Below, piece after piece: positions 41,353 through 50,093 of a stretch of 64,000 nt of DNA. Below the pieces are notes generated by a model. It had not been told where the DNA came from. It was given only the letters and a program-made list of their open reading frames with translations, and made no database searches. The translations under genes and the position numbers were made by a program. The stretch covers positions 4,509,501 through 4,573,500 of the forward strand of contig NZ_CP029190.1 of NCBI RefSeq assembly GCF_008642295.1, read 5' to 3'. Within the stretch, counting starts at the first letter, position 1; each line of letters starts with the position of its first letter. The stretch is from Streptomyces venezuelae (GTDB taxonomy: Bacteria > Actinomycetota > Actinomycetes > Streptomycetales > Streptomycetaceae).

Positions 41353-44300
41353 GTGAGACCAATCCCGACGCGGGACCGCGTCGCGGGACCGCCCTCTCGG
41401 AGGGCACCCGTACTCACCCTGGCGACCGCGCTCGCCGCCACCCTGATCGGCGCCTTGCCCGCGGTTGCGGCGGGGGCACCCGCGTTCGCGTCCGCCGCGC
41501 AGGCCGCCAACGCCGCCAAGGCGGCGCAGGACGACCAGCAGAACATGTCCCCCGAGGCGAAGGCCTCGGCCAAGGCCAGTACCGACGCCAAGCGCACCGG
41601 CAAGCGCGTCGAGGTGCCCTCGCTGCGTTCGGAGACCGATGAGGTCTGGGCGAACCCGGACGGTTCGTTCACCTCCGAGCAGTCCCTGGTGCCCACCCGC
41701 GTCCGTCGCGGTGGAGCCTACGTCCCGGTGGACACCGGACTGGCCAAGCAGAAGGACGGCCGGATCGCCCCCAAGGCGACCGTCGCCGGGCTCAGCTTCT
41801 CCGGCGGTGGCAACGCCCCGCTGGTCACCATGCGCAAGGACGGCCGGGACATCACCCTGTCCTGGCCGAAGCCGCTGCCCGCCCCGACCGTCCAGGGCAA
41901 CAGTGCCACGTACGCCGAGGTCATGAAGGGCGTGGACCTGCGGGTCAGCGCGGACGTGACCGGCTTCTCGCACCAGCTGGTCGTCAAGAACCGCGAGGCC
42001 GCGGCCAACCCGGAGCTGGCCTCCGTCGACTTCGGCCTCAAGGGGAACGGTGTCACCGTCCGCAAGGAGGCCAACGGCGAGCTGCGGGCCGTCGACCCCG
42101 CGGGCCAGACCCTGTTCAGCTCCGCCAAGCCCCAGATGTGGGACTCCGGCGCGGACAAGCCCGCCGCGCAGCCGCCCGCGGCGAAGCCCGCGGGCGACGC
42201 GAAGGCCGTGGCCGAGGCGAAGGCCGCGGCCGGTGCAAAGGCTGGTGCCCTCGCGGCCCCCGCCGCCGGAGCGACCCCGGCGCCGTCCGCCGACCGGGTG
42301 CCCGCCGTCGACGGCATCTCCCTCGGCACCAAGCAGGCCGACCTCGGCGTGGCGCTGAAGGCCGACAAGCTCACCCTCACCACCGACCGCAACCTGCTCA
42401 CCGCCGCCGACACCACCTTCCCGGTCGTCATCGACCCGGTGTGGCGGGACGACTGGAAGTCGGCCTGGGCGGTCGCCTACAAGCACAACGCCATCCCCGG
42501 TTCCGCGAGCACCAACTACTGGAACGGCGGCACCCTCAGCAACGACGCCCGCGTCGGCTGCGCCAAGGACGCCCAGCGGGGCAACGCCGTCGTCTGTGCC
42601 AAGACCTTCTTCCAGGTCGGTATGGGCGGTCTGGGCGGCAAGCAGATCCTGGACGCCACCCTGCGCATCCAGCAGAAGTCGGCCGGCTCCTGGAGCTGCA
42701 AGTCCGGTGACATCCAGGTCTGGGACACCGACGCCATCAGCGGCTCCACCACCTGGAACAACCAGCCCGCCTGGAAGCGGATGGTGGATGCCTCCGGTCA
42801 GTCCTACGGTGGCCGCAACTGTCCCGGTGACGGCGACACCATCGAGCTGAACGTGACCTCCGCGGTCGCCGACGCAGCCCGCTGGAGCTGGCCCGCCTGG
42901 ACCTTCGGTCTGAAGTCCGCCAACGACACGGTCGACGTCTCCTGGCGGAAGATGAACCCGGACAGCGTGCGCATCTCCACGCAGTACAACACTCTGCCCA
43001 ACGCCATCCCCGCGAACGAGCGCTCGATGCACCCGTCCGTCCCCTGTGCGGGCGGCGAGATCGGCATCACCGACGAGGTGGTGCTGCGCGCCCGCATCAC
43101 CGACGCCGAGGACAACAAGGTCTGGGCCGAGTTCAACTACTGGAACGCGGACGACTACTGGGGCACGATCCAGCGGCCCAAGGTCGAGATCACCAACGGC
43201 AACGTCGCCATCGTGAGGATCCCGAAGGGGGATCTTCCCGGAACCAACTACGTGTGGGACGTGCGCGGTACCGACGGTAGCGGTGAGGGCCCCTGGGCCG
43301 GCCGCTGCTCGTTCACCATCGACCGGGAAGCGCCCCGCTGGGCGCCGGGCGTGAGTTCGCCACAGTTCCCCGAGGACGACCAGAAGAACAACGCCTACGC
43401 ACGCACCGAGGGTACGTTCACCTTCACCCCCAACGGGGTCACCGACGTCGCCAAGTACCAGTGGCACACGGCGTCCGACCCGACCGTCCGTACGGTGAAC
43501 GTGACCGCCACGGACAAGTCGGCGCAGATCAAGTACACCCCGACCGCGGCGGGCATGCACAGCCTCTTCGTCTGGAGCCTCGACGCCTCCGGCAACCGGT
43601 CCAGCGCCACCTCGTACGTCTACCACGCCAAGCGCCAGGCCAACCGGGACAAGCACGGTGACCTCGACGGCAACGGCACGGTCGACATCTGGAGCGTCGA
43701 CCCCGGTTCCGGCCGGCTGTGGATGCACCCGGGCAACGGAGACGGCTCGTTCGAGCCGTCCAAGAAGCTCGACCGGGGTTCCTTCGCCAACGCGGCCTCG
43801 CTGACCCACCGGGGCAGCTGGGACGCGGACTACTACGAGGACCTGGTCGCCCTGCGGCCGGCGCCGGACAACAGCCGCAAGAACCTGTACCTCTACCGCG
43901 GCAACGGTGACGGCGACCTGGAGCACACCGACGCCGGCGCCATCGAGATGTCGACCCAGTACTCCTCGGACGACCGCTGGGGCCAGGCCGATCAGGTCGT
44001 GGCCATCGGCAGCGTCAACGACGACATCGATCCCATCCTGGAAGCCGGCGACGGCAAGATCGATGCCGCCGACAACCCCGACCTGCTGGTCAAGGAGGGC
44101 TCCAACCTCTGGCTCTACGCCGGCACCCCGTCGGGCACGCTCGGCCTGCGCAACTTCCGGCCGATCCCGCTCGGCAACGCCGACTGGCAGGACATGACCC
44201 TGATCGCCCCCGGCGACCTCAACAAGGACGGTCTGCCGGAGATCTGGGCCCGCAACAAGACCACGGGCAAGATCCACCAGTACACCAGCCGCAAGACCAC

Positions 44301-46368
44301 GGACACGACGGCGGCAGTGGCCCTGGACCTGACCGTGTACGCGGACCCGGCGGTCCGGACCACCTCCATCGGCACCGGCTTCACCGGCGCCGCCTACCCG
44401 CACCTGGCCAGCAACGGGGACTTCGAGAACGACGGCTTCGTCGACCTGTGGTCGCGCAACGGGGACGGTGCGATCACCGAGTTCCCCGGTCGCGCCCTGA
44501 GCAACGGTTCCGCCTTCGGTCCCGGCAAGCCGCTCGTCCTCGGCGGTACGCCCTGGAACGAGTGCGAGACCGTCCCGTCGTCCGCCGACGCAGGCGTCAA
44601 GCACTCCCTGTGCGGTCCGCTGCTGGCCAAGTTCAAGGCCGCCGGTGGTCTCGCGAGCTTCGGCAAGCCGACGGGCCCCGTCGGTGTGGCCGCCGACGAC
44701 GGCCGGTTCATGCACTTCCGCATGAACGGCTACACCTACGACAACGCCTCGATCTACTGGCACCGCAACACCGGTGCCTGGATCGTGATGAACGGCAACC
44801 GGGAGAAGTGGATCAGCCTCGGGGCGGAGACCGGCTTCCTCGGCTACCCGACCTCGGACGAGATCCGCAACTCCGACGGCGTCGGCGTGGTGTCCACGTT
44901 CAGGGGATCGGGCGGCGACGGCGCCATCTACTGGTCGGAGCAGACCGGCTCCTGGTCGATCCACGGCACGATCTACAAGAGGTACCTGGCGGCGGGCGGC
45001 CCCGGCGGCTGGCTCGGCTACCCGACCACCGACGAGGTCGGCAACCCCGACGGTGTGGGCCGCTACAACCACTTCCGCCAGCGGGGCCAGACGTCCGACA
45101 CCGCCTCCATCTACTGGACCTCGACCACCCGCAAGGCCTTGGCGGTCTGGGGCGGGATCCGCAACAAGTGGGTTTCGCTCGGCGCCGAGAAGAGCTTCCT
45201 CGGCTACCCGAAGTCGGAGGAGTACGAGGTCTACGGCGGCCCCCGCACGGACTTCGACGGCGGCTACATCCGGCACAACGACACCACCGGTGTGAGCGTC
45301 GAGCACAAGCCGAACGACCGCACCGCCCACCTGCGCACCGACCTGGCGGGTGACTTCAACGGCGACGGCCGGTCCGACATGGCCACCGTCTACGACTACG
45401 GCAGTGACAACACGGCGCTCTACACCCTGGCCGGCAAGACGGACGGCGGATTCGCCGCGCCCGTGCTCGCCTACGAAACCGGCAAGGGCAACTGGCGCTA
45501 CAGCCAGTCGCAGTGGGTCGTCGGTGACTTCAACAACGACGGCCGTGACGACCTGGCCGCGCTGTACGACTACCAATGGGGCGAGAACGCCATGTTCACG
45601 TTCCTGGGCCAGGCCGACGGGACCTTCGTCCAGCTGGGCAAGAGCGCGCACGTTCCGGCCGGCAGCTGGGAGCCGGGCAAGGCCAAGCTCGTCGCCGGTG
45701 ACTTCAACGGCGACAAGCGCGACGACGTGGCGTTCTTCTACGACCACGGCGGCTCGACCGGCGCCCACACCTTCCTGTCGAAGCCGGACGGCTCGTTCAA
45801 CGCCTCCTTCGGCAGCTGGCGCTCCGCGCAGGGCGGCTGGTACTGGAACGAGTCCAAGCAGGTCGCCGGTGACTTCAACGGCGACGGCCGGGACGACATC
45901 CTCGCCGTCTACGGCTCCGGCAACGGCACCGTGACCGCGTACACCCTGCTCGGCAAGGCCGACGGCGGCTTCGCCGCCCCGGTGGCCTCGTGGACCCGTA
46001 CCCCGGGCAACTGGGAGTTCAACAAGAGCCGGATCACCTCGGGCGACTACAACGGCGACGGCCGTGCCGATCTGGCCATCCTGTACGACTACACCGGCGG
46101 CAAGGCTGCGCTGTTCACGCTGACCGGCCGGCCCGACGGCGGGATCAACGCGGACTTCAAGAGCTGGGAGAGCCCCGTGGACTCCTGGTGGTCCGGGTCG
46201 TACGGCATGCCGGTGTCCGGCGACAGCAACAAGGACGGCCGCGAGGACATCGCGATCATGTACAACTACGGCACCGGAGCCACCGCGGCGTTCACCTTCA
46301 AGGCCCGCACCGACGGCGGCTTCGACAGCCCCCTGAAGAGCTGGCAGGCGGCACCGGGTACCTGGTGA
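41353..46368 (+). CDS. Giant secreted DNRLRE / FG-GAP (VCBS) / LGFP repeat protein 2
   Basis: A 1671-residue paralogue of the preceding giant protein with the same domain order: signal peptide ending near AVAAGAPAFA, conserved N-terminal region, DNRLRE domain (about 355-550), Ig-like part, first FG-GAP set (DLDGNGTVDIWS near 766), four LGFP repeats (about 1090-1290, LGAETGFLGYPTSDE) and C-terminal FG-GAP repeats (GDFNGDGRSDM near 1332). Differences concentrate in the N-terminal Ala-rich linker (AEAKAAAGAKAGALAA) and the Ig-like region. The GTG start has the same GAGGACT-N6-GTG context. An intact terminator follows, unlike the first copy. Confidence 0.88.
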   Translation: MRPIPTRDRVAGPPSRRAPVLTLATALAATLIGALPAVAAGAPAFASAAQAANAAKAAQDDQQNMSPEAKASAKASTDAKRTGKRVEVPSLRSETDEVWANPDGSFTSEQSLVPTRVRRGGAYVPVDTGLAKQKDGRIAPKATVAGLSFSGGGNAPLVTMRKDGRDITLSWPKPLPAPTVQGNSATYAEVMKGVDLRVSADVTGFSHQLVVKNREAAANPELASVDFGLKGNGVTVRKEANGELRAVDPAGQTLFSSAKPQMWDSGADKPAAQPPAAKPAGDAKAVAEAKAAAGAKAGALAAPAAGATPAPSADRVPAVDGISLGTKQADLGVALKADKLTLTTDRNLLTAADTTFPVVIDPVWRDDWKSAWAVAYKHNAIPGSASTNYWNGGTLSNDARVGCAKDAQRGNAVVCAKTFFQVGMGGLGGKQILDATLRIQQKSAGSWSCKSGDIQVWDTDAISGSTTWNNQPAWKRMVDASGQSYGGRNCPGDGDTIELNVTSAVADAARWSWPAWTFGLKSANDTVDVSWRKMNPDSVRISTQYNTLPNAIPANERSMHPSVPCAGGEIGITDEVVLRARITDAEDNKVWAEFNYWNADDYWGTIQRPKVEITNGNVAIVRIPKGDLPGTNYVWDVRGTDGSGEGPWAGRCSFTIDREAPRWAPGVSSPQFPEDDQKNNAYARTEGTFTFTPNGVTDVAKYQWHTASDPTVRTVNVTATDKSAQIKYTPTAAGMHSLFVWSLDASGNRSSATSYVYHAKRQANRDKHGDLDGNGTVDIWSVDPGSGRLWMHPGNGDGSFEPSKKLDRGSFANAASLTHRGSWDADYYEDLVALRPAPDNSRKNLYLYRGNGDGDLEHTDAGAIEMSTQYSSDDRWGQADQVVAIGSVNDDIDPILEAGDGKIDAADNPDLLVKEGSNLWLYAGTPSGTLGLRNFRPIPLGNADWQDMTLIAPGDLNKDGLPEIWARNKTTGKIHQYTSRKTTDTTAAVALDLTVYADPAVRTTSIGTGFTGAAYPHLASNGDFENDGFVDLWSRNGDGAITEFPGRALSNGSAFGPGKPLVLGGTPWNECETVPSSADAGVKHSLCGPLLAKFKAAGGLASFGKPTGPVGVAADDGRFMHFRMNGYTYDNASIYWHRNTGAWIVMNGNREKWISLGAETGFLGYPTSDEIRNSDGVGVVSTFRGSGGDGAIYWSEQTGSWSIHGTIYKRYLAAGGPGGWLGYPTTDEVGNPDGVGRYNHFRQRGQTSDTASIYWTSTTRKALAVWGGIRNKWVSLGAEKSFLGYPKSEEYEVYGGPRTDFDGGYIRHNDTTGVSVEHKPNDRTAHLRTDLAGDFNGDGRSDMATVYDYGSDNTALYTLAGKTDGGFAAPVLAYETGKGNWRYSQSQWVVGDFNNDGRDDLAALYDYQWGENAMFTFLGQADGTFVQLGKSAHVPAGSWEPGKAKLVAGDFNGDKRDDVAFFYDHGGSTGAHTFLSKPDGSFNASFGSWRSAQGGWYWNESKQVAGDFNGDGRDDILAVYGSGNGTVTAYTLLGKADGGFAAPVASWTRTPGNWEFNKSRITSGDYNGDGRADLAILYDYTGGKAALFTLTGRPDGGINADFKSWESPVDSWWSGSYGMPVSGDSNKDGREDIAIMYNYGTGATAAFTFKARTDGGFDSPLKSWQAAPGTW

Positions 46369-46386
46369 CACCCGCATGACATGACG

Positions 46387-46418
46387 AAGCCCCCGCCCGG
46401 TCACCCGGGCGGGGGCTT
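46387..46418. terminator. Terminator after the second giant secreted protein
   Basis: AAGCCCCCGCCCGG (46387-46400) pairs perfectly over 14 bp with CCGGGCGGGGGCTT (46405-46418) around a TCAC loop. It lies between convergent genes and probably serves accA2 as well. Confidence 0.88.
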
Positions 46419-46443
46419 TGCCGTACTACCAAGGCGCCGGACG

Positions 46444-48198
46444 TCAGTCCTTGATCTCGCAGATCGCGGCGCCCGAGGTGATCGAGGCGCCGACCTCGGC
46501 GTTCAGGCCCACGATGGTGCCGGAACGGTGAGCGTTCAGCGGCTGCTCCATCTTCATGGCCTCGAGTACGACCACCAGTTCGCCCTCGGCGACCTGCTGG
46601 CCCTCCTCCACCGCAACCTTGACGATGGTGCCCTGCATCGGGGACGCGAGGGTGTCGCCGGAAGCGGCCGGACCGGACTTCTTGGCGGCGCGCCGCTTCG
46701 GCTTGGCACCGCCCGCAGCCGCGGTGCGGGCCAGGGTCATGCCCAGCGAGGACGGCAGGGAGACCTCGAGGCGCTTGCCGCCGACCTCGACCACGACGGT
46801 CTCGCGGCCCGGCTCCTCCTCCAGGTCCTCCGCCGCCGGGGCGGCGAACGCCGGGATCTCGTTGACGAACTCGGTCTCGATCCACCGGGTGTGCACCCGG
46901 AACGGGTCCGAGGTGAACGCCGGGTCGGCCACGACCGCGCGGTGGAACGGAATGGCCGTGGCCATGCCCTCCACCTGGAACTCGGCCAGCGCACGGGCGG
47001 CACGCTGCAGGGCCTGCTCACGGGTGGCACCCGTGATGATCAGCTTGGCCAGCAGCGAGTCCCAGGCGGGACCGATGACCGAGCCGGACTCGACGCCCGC
47101 GTCCAGGCGGACGCCCGGACCGGTCGGCGGGTTGAACGTGGTGACCGTGCCCGGGGCCGGCAGGAAGTTGCGGCCCGGGTCCTCGCCGTTGATGCGGAAC
47201 TCGAACGAGTGCCCGCGCAGCACGGGGTCCCCGTAACCGAGCTCCTCGCCGTCGGCGATGCGGAACATCTCCCGGACCAGGTCGATGCCGGTGACCTCTT
47301 CGGTGACCGGGTGCTCGACCTGGAGGCGGGTGTTGACCTCGAGGAACGAGATGGTTCCGTCCAGGCCCACCAGGAACTCGACGGTGCCCGCGCCGACGTA
47401 GCCGGCCTCCTTGAGGATGGCCTTGGACGCGGCGTACAGCTCCGCGTTCTGCGCCTCGGACAGGAACGGCGCCGGGGCCTCCTCCACCAGCTTCTGGTGG
47501 CGGCGCTGCAGCGAGCAGTCACGGGTGGAGACGACCACCACGTTGCCGTGCGAGTCGGCCAGGCACTGGGTCTCCACGTGGCGCGGCTTGTCGAGGTAGC
47601 GCTCGACGAAGCACTCGCCGCGCCCGAAGGCGGCGACCGCCTCGCGGACCGCGGAGTCGTACAGCTCCGGAACCTCTTCGAGGGTCCGGGCGACCTTCAG
47701 GCCGCGTCCGCCGCCGCCGAAGGCGGCCTTGATGGCGATGGGCAGGCCGTGCTCCTTGGCGAAGGCGACGACCTCCTCGGCACCCGAGACCGGGTCCGGG
47801 GTGCCCGCGACCAGCGGGGCCCCGGCCCGCTGGGCGATGTGACGGGCGGCGACCTTGTCACCCAGATCGCGGATGGCCTGCGGGGGCGGACCGATCCAGG
47901 TCAGCCCCGCGTCGATGACGGCCTGAGCGAACTCCGCGTTCTCGGAGAGGAAGCCGTATCCGGGGTGGATGGCGTCCGCGCCCGAGTCGGCGGCGGCCTG
48001 CAGGACCTTCGCGATGTCCAGATAGCTGGCGGCCGGGGTGTCACCGCCCAACGCGAAGGCTTCGTCGGCCGCGCGGACGTGCAGAGCGTCCCGGTCCGGA
48101 TCGGCGTATACGGCTACGCTCGCGATCCCGGCGTCCCGGCAGGCCCGGGCAACGCGGACAGCGATTTCGCCACGGTTGGCGATAAGCACCTTGCGCAC
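46444..48198 (-). CDS. accA2: Acyl-CoA carboxylase alpha subunit (biotin carboxylase plus BCCP)
   Basis: A 584-residue biotinylated subunit shared by acetyl- and propionyl-CoA carboxylases in Streptomyces. The biotin carboxylase part (1-450) has the N-lobe start [22 protein letters not shown], the ATP-grasp glycine loop [12 protein letters not shown] and [14 protein letters not shown]. The biotin carrier domain is C-terminal, with the biotin lysine in [11 protein letters not shown] about 35 residues from the end. A GGAGGGAG site precedes GTG 48198. The beta (pccB) and epsilon (accE) subunits and the biotin ligase are 2-4 kb upstream. Confidence 0.95.
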   Translation of the reverse strand: MRKVLIANRGEIAVRVARACRDAGIASVAVYADPDRDALHVRAADEAFALGGDTPAASYLDIAKVLQAAADSGADAIHPGYGFLSENAEFAQAVIDAGLTWIGPPPQAIRDLGDKVAARHIAQRAGAPLVAGTPDPVSGAEEVVAFAKEHGLPIAIKAAFGGGGRGLKVARTLEEVPELYDSAVREAVAAFGRGECFVERYLDKPRHVETQCLADSHGNVVVVSTRDCSLQRRHQKLVEEAPAPFLSEAQNAELYAASKAILKEAGYVGAGTVEFLVGLDGTISFLEVNTRLQVEHPVTEEVTGIDLVREMFRIADGEELGYGDPVLRGHSFEFRINGEDPGRNFLPAPGTVTTFNPPTGPGVRLDAGVESGSVIGPAWDSLLAKLIITGATREQALQRAARALAEFQVEGMATAIPFHRAVVADPAFTSDPFRVHTRWIETEFVNEIPAFAAPAAEDLEEEPGRETVVVEVGGKRLEVSLPSSLGMTLARTAAAGGAKPKRRAAKKSGPAASGDTLASPMQGTIVKVAVEEGQQVAEGELVVVLEAMKMEQPLNAHRSGTIVGLNAEVGASITSGAAICEIKD

Positions 48199-48506
48199 GA
48201 TGGCTCCCTCCTTTGAAACAAGCTGAGTTTAGGGACAGCCGACACGGGCTTTCGACCCGTCTCCAGAGGTGAGCTTGCCCACACAGAGCGTTATTCGAGG
48301 CCGGTTCGAGTTCAAAGAACCCTTGTGGCGCCCCAGGTCGGGGGCATCCCCAACGGCACAGTAACCCTGTCATGTGGTCAAGGTCTCTGTGCGCACGCGC
48401 AGCGGCCCCCGACGATTCTTTGTGGGGTCCCTACGAACGCCCCGATCATTCTTTGCCCGTGCCCAGCCCCTTGTCCCATGGTTTACCCGTTAGTAGCCTC
48501 CGGGGC
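48199..48506. other. Divergent promoter region of accA2
   Basis: About 308 bp with no gene. Close to accA2 are AT-richer stretches (CAAGCTGAGTTTAGGGAC) that may carry its promoter, and a loose GTTCGAGTTCAAAGAAC dyad lies near 48304-48320. The far end has the -10 element of the next gene. Confidence 0.5.
48494..48499 (+). promoter_or_regulatory. -10 element (TAGCCT) of the membrane-protein gene
   Basis: TAGCCT lies seven bases before ATG 48507, consistent with a leaderless message. Confidence 0.45.
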
Positions 48507-48983
48507 ATGCTGCGCAGACTGGTGGCCGGAGTGGCCACCCTCGTGCTCGTCGCGGAAGCGGCGGTTCTCGTCCTCGTCCACGTCGTGCTGGGCAAGACGA
48601 CGGAGAGCCAGTCCATGTCGATCGCCGGCATGGACCCGGATGTCATGTCCAAGGCAACCTACGCCATGGGTGCGGGGATGGGCGGCTTCCTGCTGCTCTG
48701 TGCCGTCCTGCTGGCCCTGGCCGCCGTCCGGGACCGGGCGCCCGGCCGGTTCGCCCGGGCGGTCCTGATCGGCGCGGCCGTCACCCACGGCGTCCTCGGC
48801 GCGCTGGTGGTCGGCCTGGTCGGCTGGCCCGCCTTCGCGGTGATGATGCTGATCCTCTGCCTGGTCGTGCTGACCCTGCTGCTCTACGGGGACGCCACGG
48901 ACACCACGGACGCCACGTACGCCATGGACACCCCGGCCGCCCCCGCCGCTTCGGACCTCCCGGTCACGCCCACAAGTCCGTGA
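48507..48983 (+). CDS. Small integral membrane protein
   Basis: A 158-residue protein with four hydrophobic helices: [60 protein letters not shown] and [18 protein letters not shown] hydrophilic Thr/Ala/Pro tail follows. Between TM1 and TM2 lies a short outside loop with [20 protein letters not shown]. No family function is known to me. ATG 48507 follows a leaderless-type -10. The 3' end overlaps the convergent maf gene by 20 bp. It is divergent from accA2. Confidence 0.72.
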   Translation: MLRRLVAGVATLVLVAEAAVLVLVHVVLGKTTESQSMSIAGMDPDVMSKATYAMGAGMGGFLLLCAVLLALAAVRDRAPGRFARAVLIGAAVTHGVLGALVVGLVGWPAFAVMMLILCLVVLTLLLYGDATDTTDATYAMDTPAAPAASDLPVTPTSP

Positions 48984-49578
48984 TGGACACGCCCAGTTCG
49001 CCCAGCAGCGAGCGCAGCAGCGGCAGCGACAGGCCGATCACATTGCCGTGGTCGCCGTCGATGCCCTCGATGAACGGCCCCGAGAGCCCGTCCAGGGTGA
49101 AGGCCCCGGCGACGTGCAGCGGCTCCCCGCTCGCCACGTACGCCGCCACCTCCGCGTCCGTCGGCTCGCCGAACCGGACCGTGGTGGAGGCCGTTGCCGA
49201 CACCTGACGCCCGGTCGCCGTGTCGATCACGCAGTGCCCGGTGCGGAGCACGCCCGCCCGGCCGCGCATCGCCTTCCAGCGGGCCGTGGCCTCCTCGGCG
49301 TCCGCCGGCTTGCCCAGCGCCTCGCCGTCCAGTTCCAGTACGGAGTCACAGCCGATCACCAGCGCCCCGGCGGCCGTCTCCAGACCGGCCACCACGCCCG
49401 CCTTGGCCTCCGCCAGGGCGAGGGCCAGCTCGGCCGGGGTGTCCGCGTCCACCGAGTCCTCGTCGAACCCGCTGACGACGACGTGCGGGGCGAGCCCGGC
49501 CTGGCGCAGCAGGTTGAGCCGGGCGGGGGAGGCGGAGGCGAGGACCAGGGAGCGCGGAGCGGCGGCGGCAGCAGTCAT
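48964..49578 (-). CDS. maf: Maf-like nucleoside triphosphate pyrophosphatase
   Basis: A 204-residue Maf/HAM1-type house-cleaning enzyme that hydrolyses non-canonical or modified pyrimidine nucleoside triphosphates. It has [19 protein letters not shown] at the start, [18 protein letters not shown] in the middle, the [18 protein letters not shown] segment and [17 protein letters not shown] near the end. The ATG at 49578 lies seven bases after TACGAT; a second in-frame ATG three codons upstream would sit too close to that element. The gene sits between accA2 and accE, as maf does in the mycobacterial acc region. Confidence 0.92.
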   Translation of the reverse strand: MTAAAAAPRSLVLASASPARLNLLRQAGLAPHVVVSGFDEDSVDADTPAELALALAEAKAGVVAGLETAAGALVIGCDSVLELDGEALGKPADAEEATARWKAMRGRAGVLRTGHCVIDTATGRQVSATASTTVRFGEPTDAEVAAYVASGEPLHVAGAFTLDGLSGPFIEGIDGDHGNVIGLSLPLLRSLLGELGVSITDLWA

Positions 49579-49585
49579 GCCCGCC

Positions 49586-49591
49586 ATCGTA
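49586..49591 (-). promoter_or_regulatory. -10 element (TACGAT) of maf
   Basis: On the minus strand TACGAT precedes ATG 49578 by seven bases, supporting that start and a leaderless message. Confidence 0.5.
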
Positions 49592-49666
49592 GGGGCGCGC
49601 CGAAGCCGCACCGGAATCGCACCGGAACGGCACCGGACCGGCACCGGAACCGCGCTTGGCACCGCG

Positions 49667-49801
49667 CTAGAAACCGCCCACGCCGAGGACGTACACGAGC
49701 ACCAGCATGGCCACCGCAAGGACCACCGTCATCCGGCGGATCATCGCCTGCGCCTCGCGCATGTCCTTCGGCGGCTCGTTCTTCGGGTCGGACCAGAGCA
49801 T
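49667..49801 (-). CDS. Tiny single-pass membrane protein (MmpB-like)
   Basis: A 44-residue ORF: an N-terminal polar part [20 protein letters not shown], then a basic IRRM and one transmembrane helix, [19 protein letters not shown], to the stop. An AGCAGGA site lies about nine bases upstream of the ATG. Its clean amphipathic-plus-helix design and position between accE and maf suggest a real gene. It resembles the short proteins annotated in Streptomyces as morphogenic membrane protein MmpB; I rely on memory for that and give it low certainty. Confidence 0.65.
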   Translation of the reverse strand: MLWSDPKNEPPKDMREAQAMIRRMTVVLAVAMLVLVYVLGVGGF

Positions 49802-49824
49802 GCCCCGATCCTGCTCCCCGGGAC

Positions 49825-49864
49825 CCGGGGGGCGCCTGAGTACGGGTACTCAAGCGCCCCCCGG
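49825..49864. terminator. Composite hairpin terminator after accE
   Basis: CCGGGGGGCGC (49825-49835) and TGAGTAC (49837-49843) pair with GTACTCA (49846-49852) and GCGCCCCCCGG (49854-49864). The only interruption is one mismatched pair, and the loop is two bases. It ends the pccB-accE transcript. Confidence 0.85.
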
Positions 49865-49878
49865 TGTTCCCGCACGGC

Positions 49879-50085
49879 TCACGCCGGCCAGTACGTACGC
49901 CCCCACGCCCGCGGCCCCGGCTGCGGCACCCGCCGCCGGGCCACCTGCGCCGGATCCGACCACTGGTCCGGGGCCTGCTCCGCGCCCGGCGACGCCGCAG
50001 CCAGCACCGCCGCGCGCGCTTGGACCACCGCCAGTGCGGCGGCCAGCTCCTCCGGGGTCGGGTTCCCCTTGACGACCTTGATCAT
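49879..50085 (-). CDS. accE: Acyl-CoA carboxylase epsilon subunit
   Basis: A 68-residue protein, IKVVKGNPTPEELAAALAVVQARAAVLAAA followed by a Pro/Arg-rich C-terminus WSDPAQVARRRVPQPGPRAWGRTYWPA. The KGNPTPEE(L)AAL start and the closing W(G)RTYWP-like motif are typical of the small epsilon subunits of actinobacterial carboxylases, which join and stimulate the alpha and beta subunits. A strong AGGAGG site precedes ATG 50085. It lies eight bases after the pccB stop, in one operon. Confidence 0.93.
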   Translation of the reverse strand: MIKVVKGNPTPEELAAALAVVQARAAVLAAASPGAEQAPDQWSDPAQVARRRVPQPGPRAWGRTYWPA

Positions 50086-50093
50086 CGGACCTC

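Noticed and set aside
28446..46368. Toxin island as a type VI or phage-derived secretion locus
   Set aside because: No VgrG, Hcp, PAAR, tail-sheath or baseplate gene is present. The RHS protein has an ordinary signal peptide, so general secretion is the simpler explanation.
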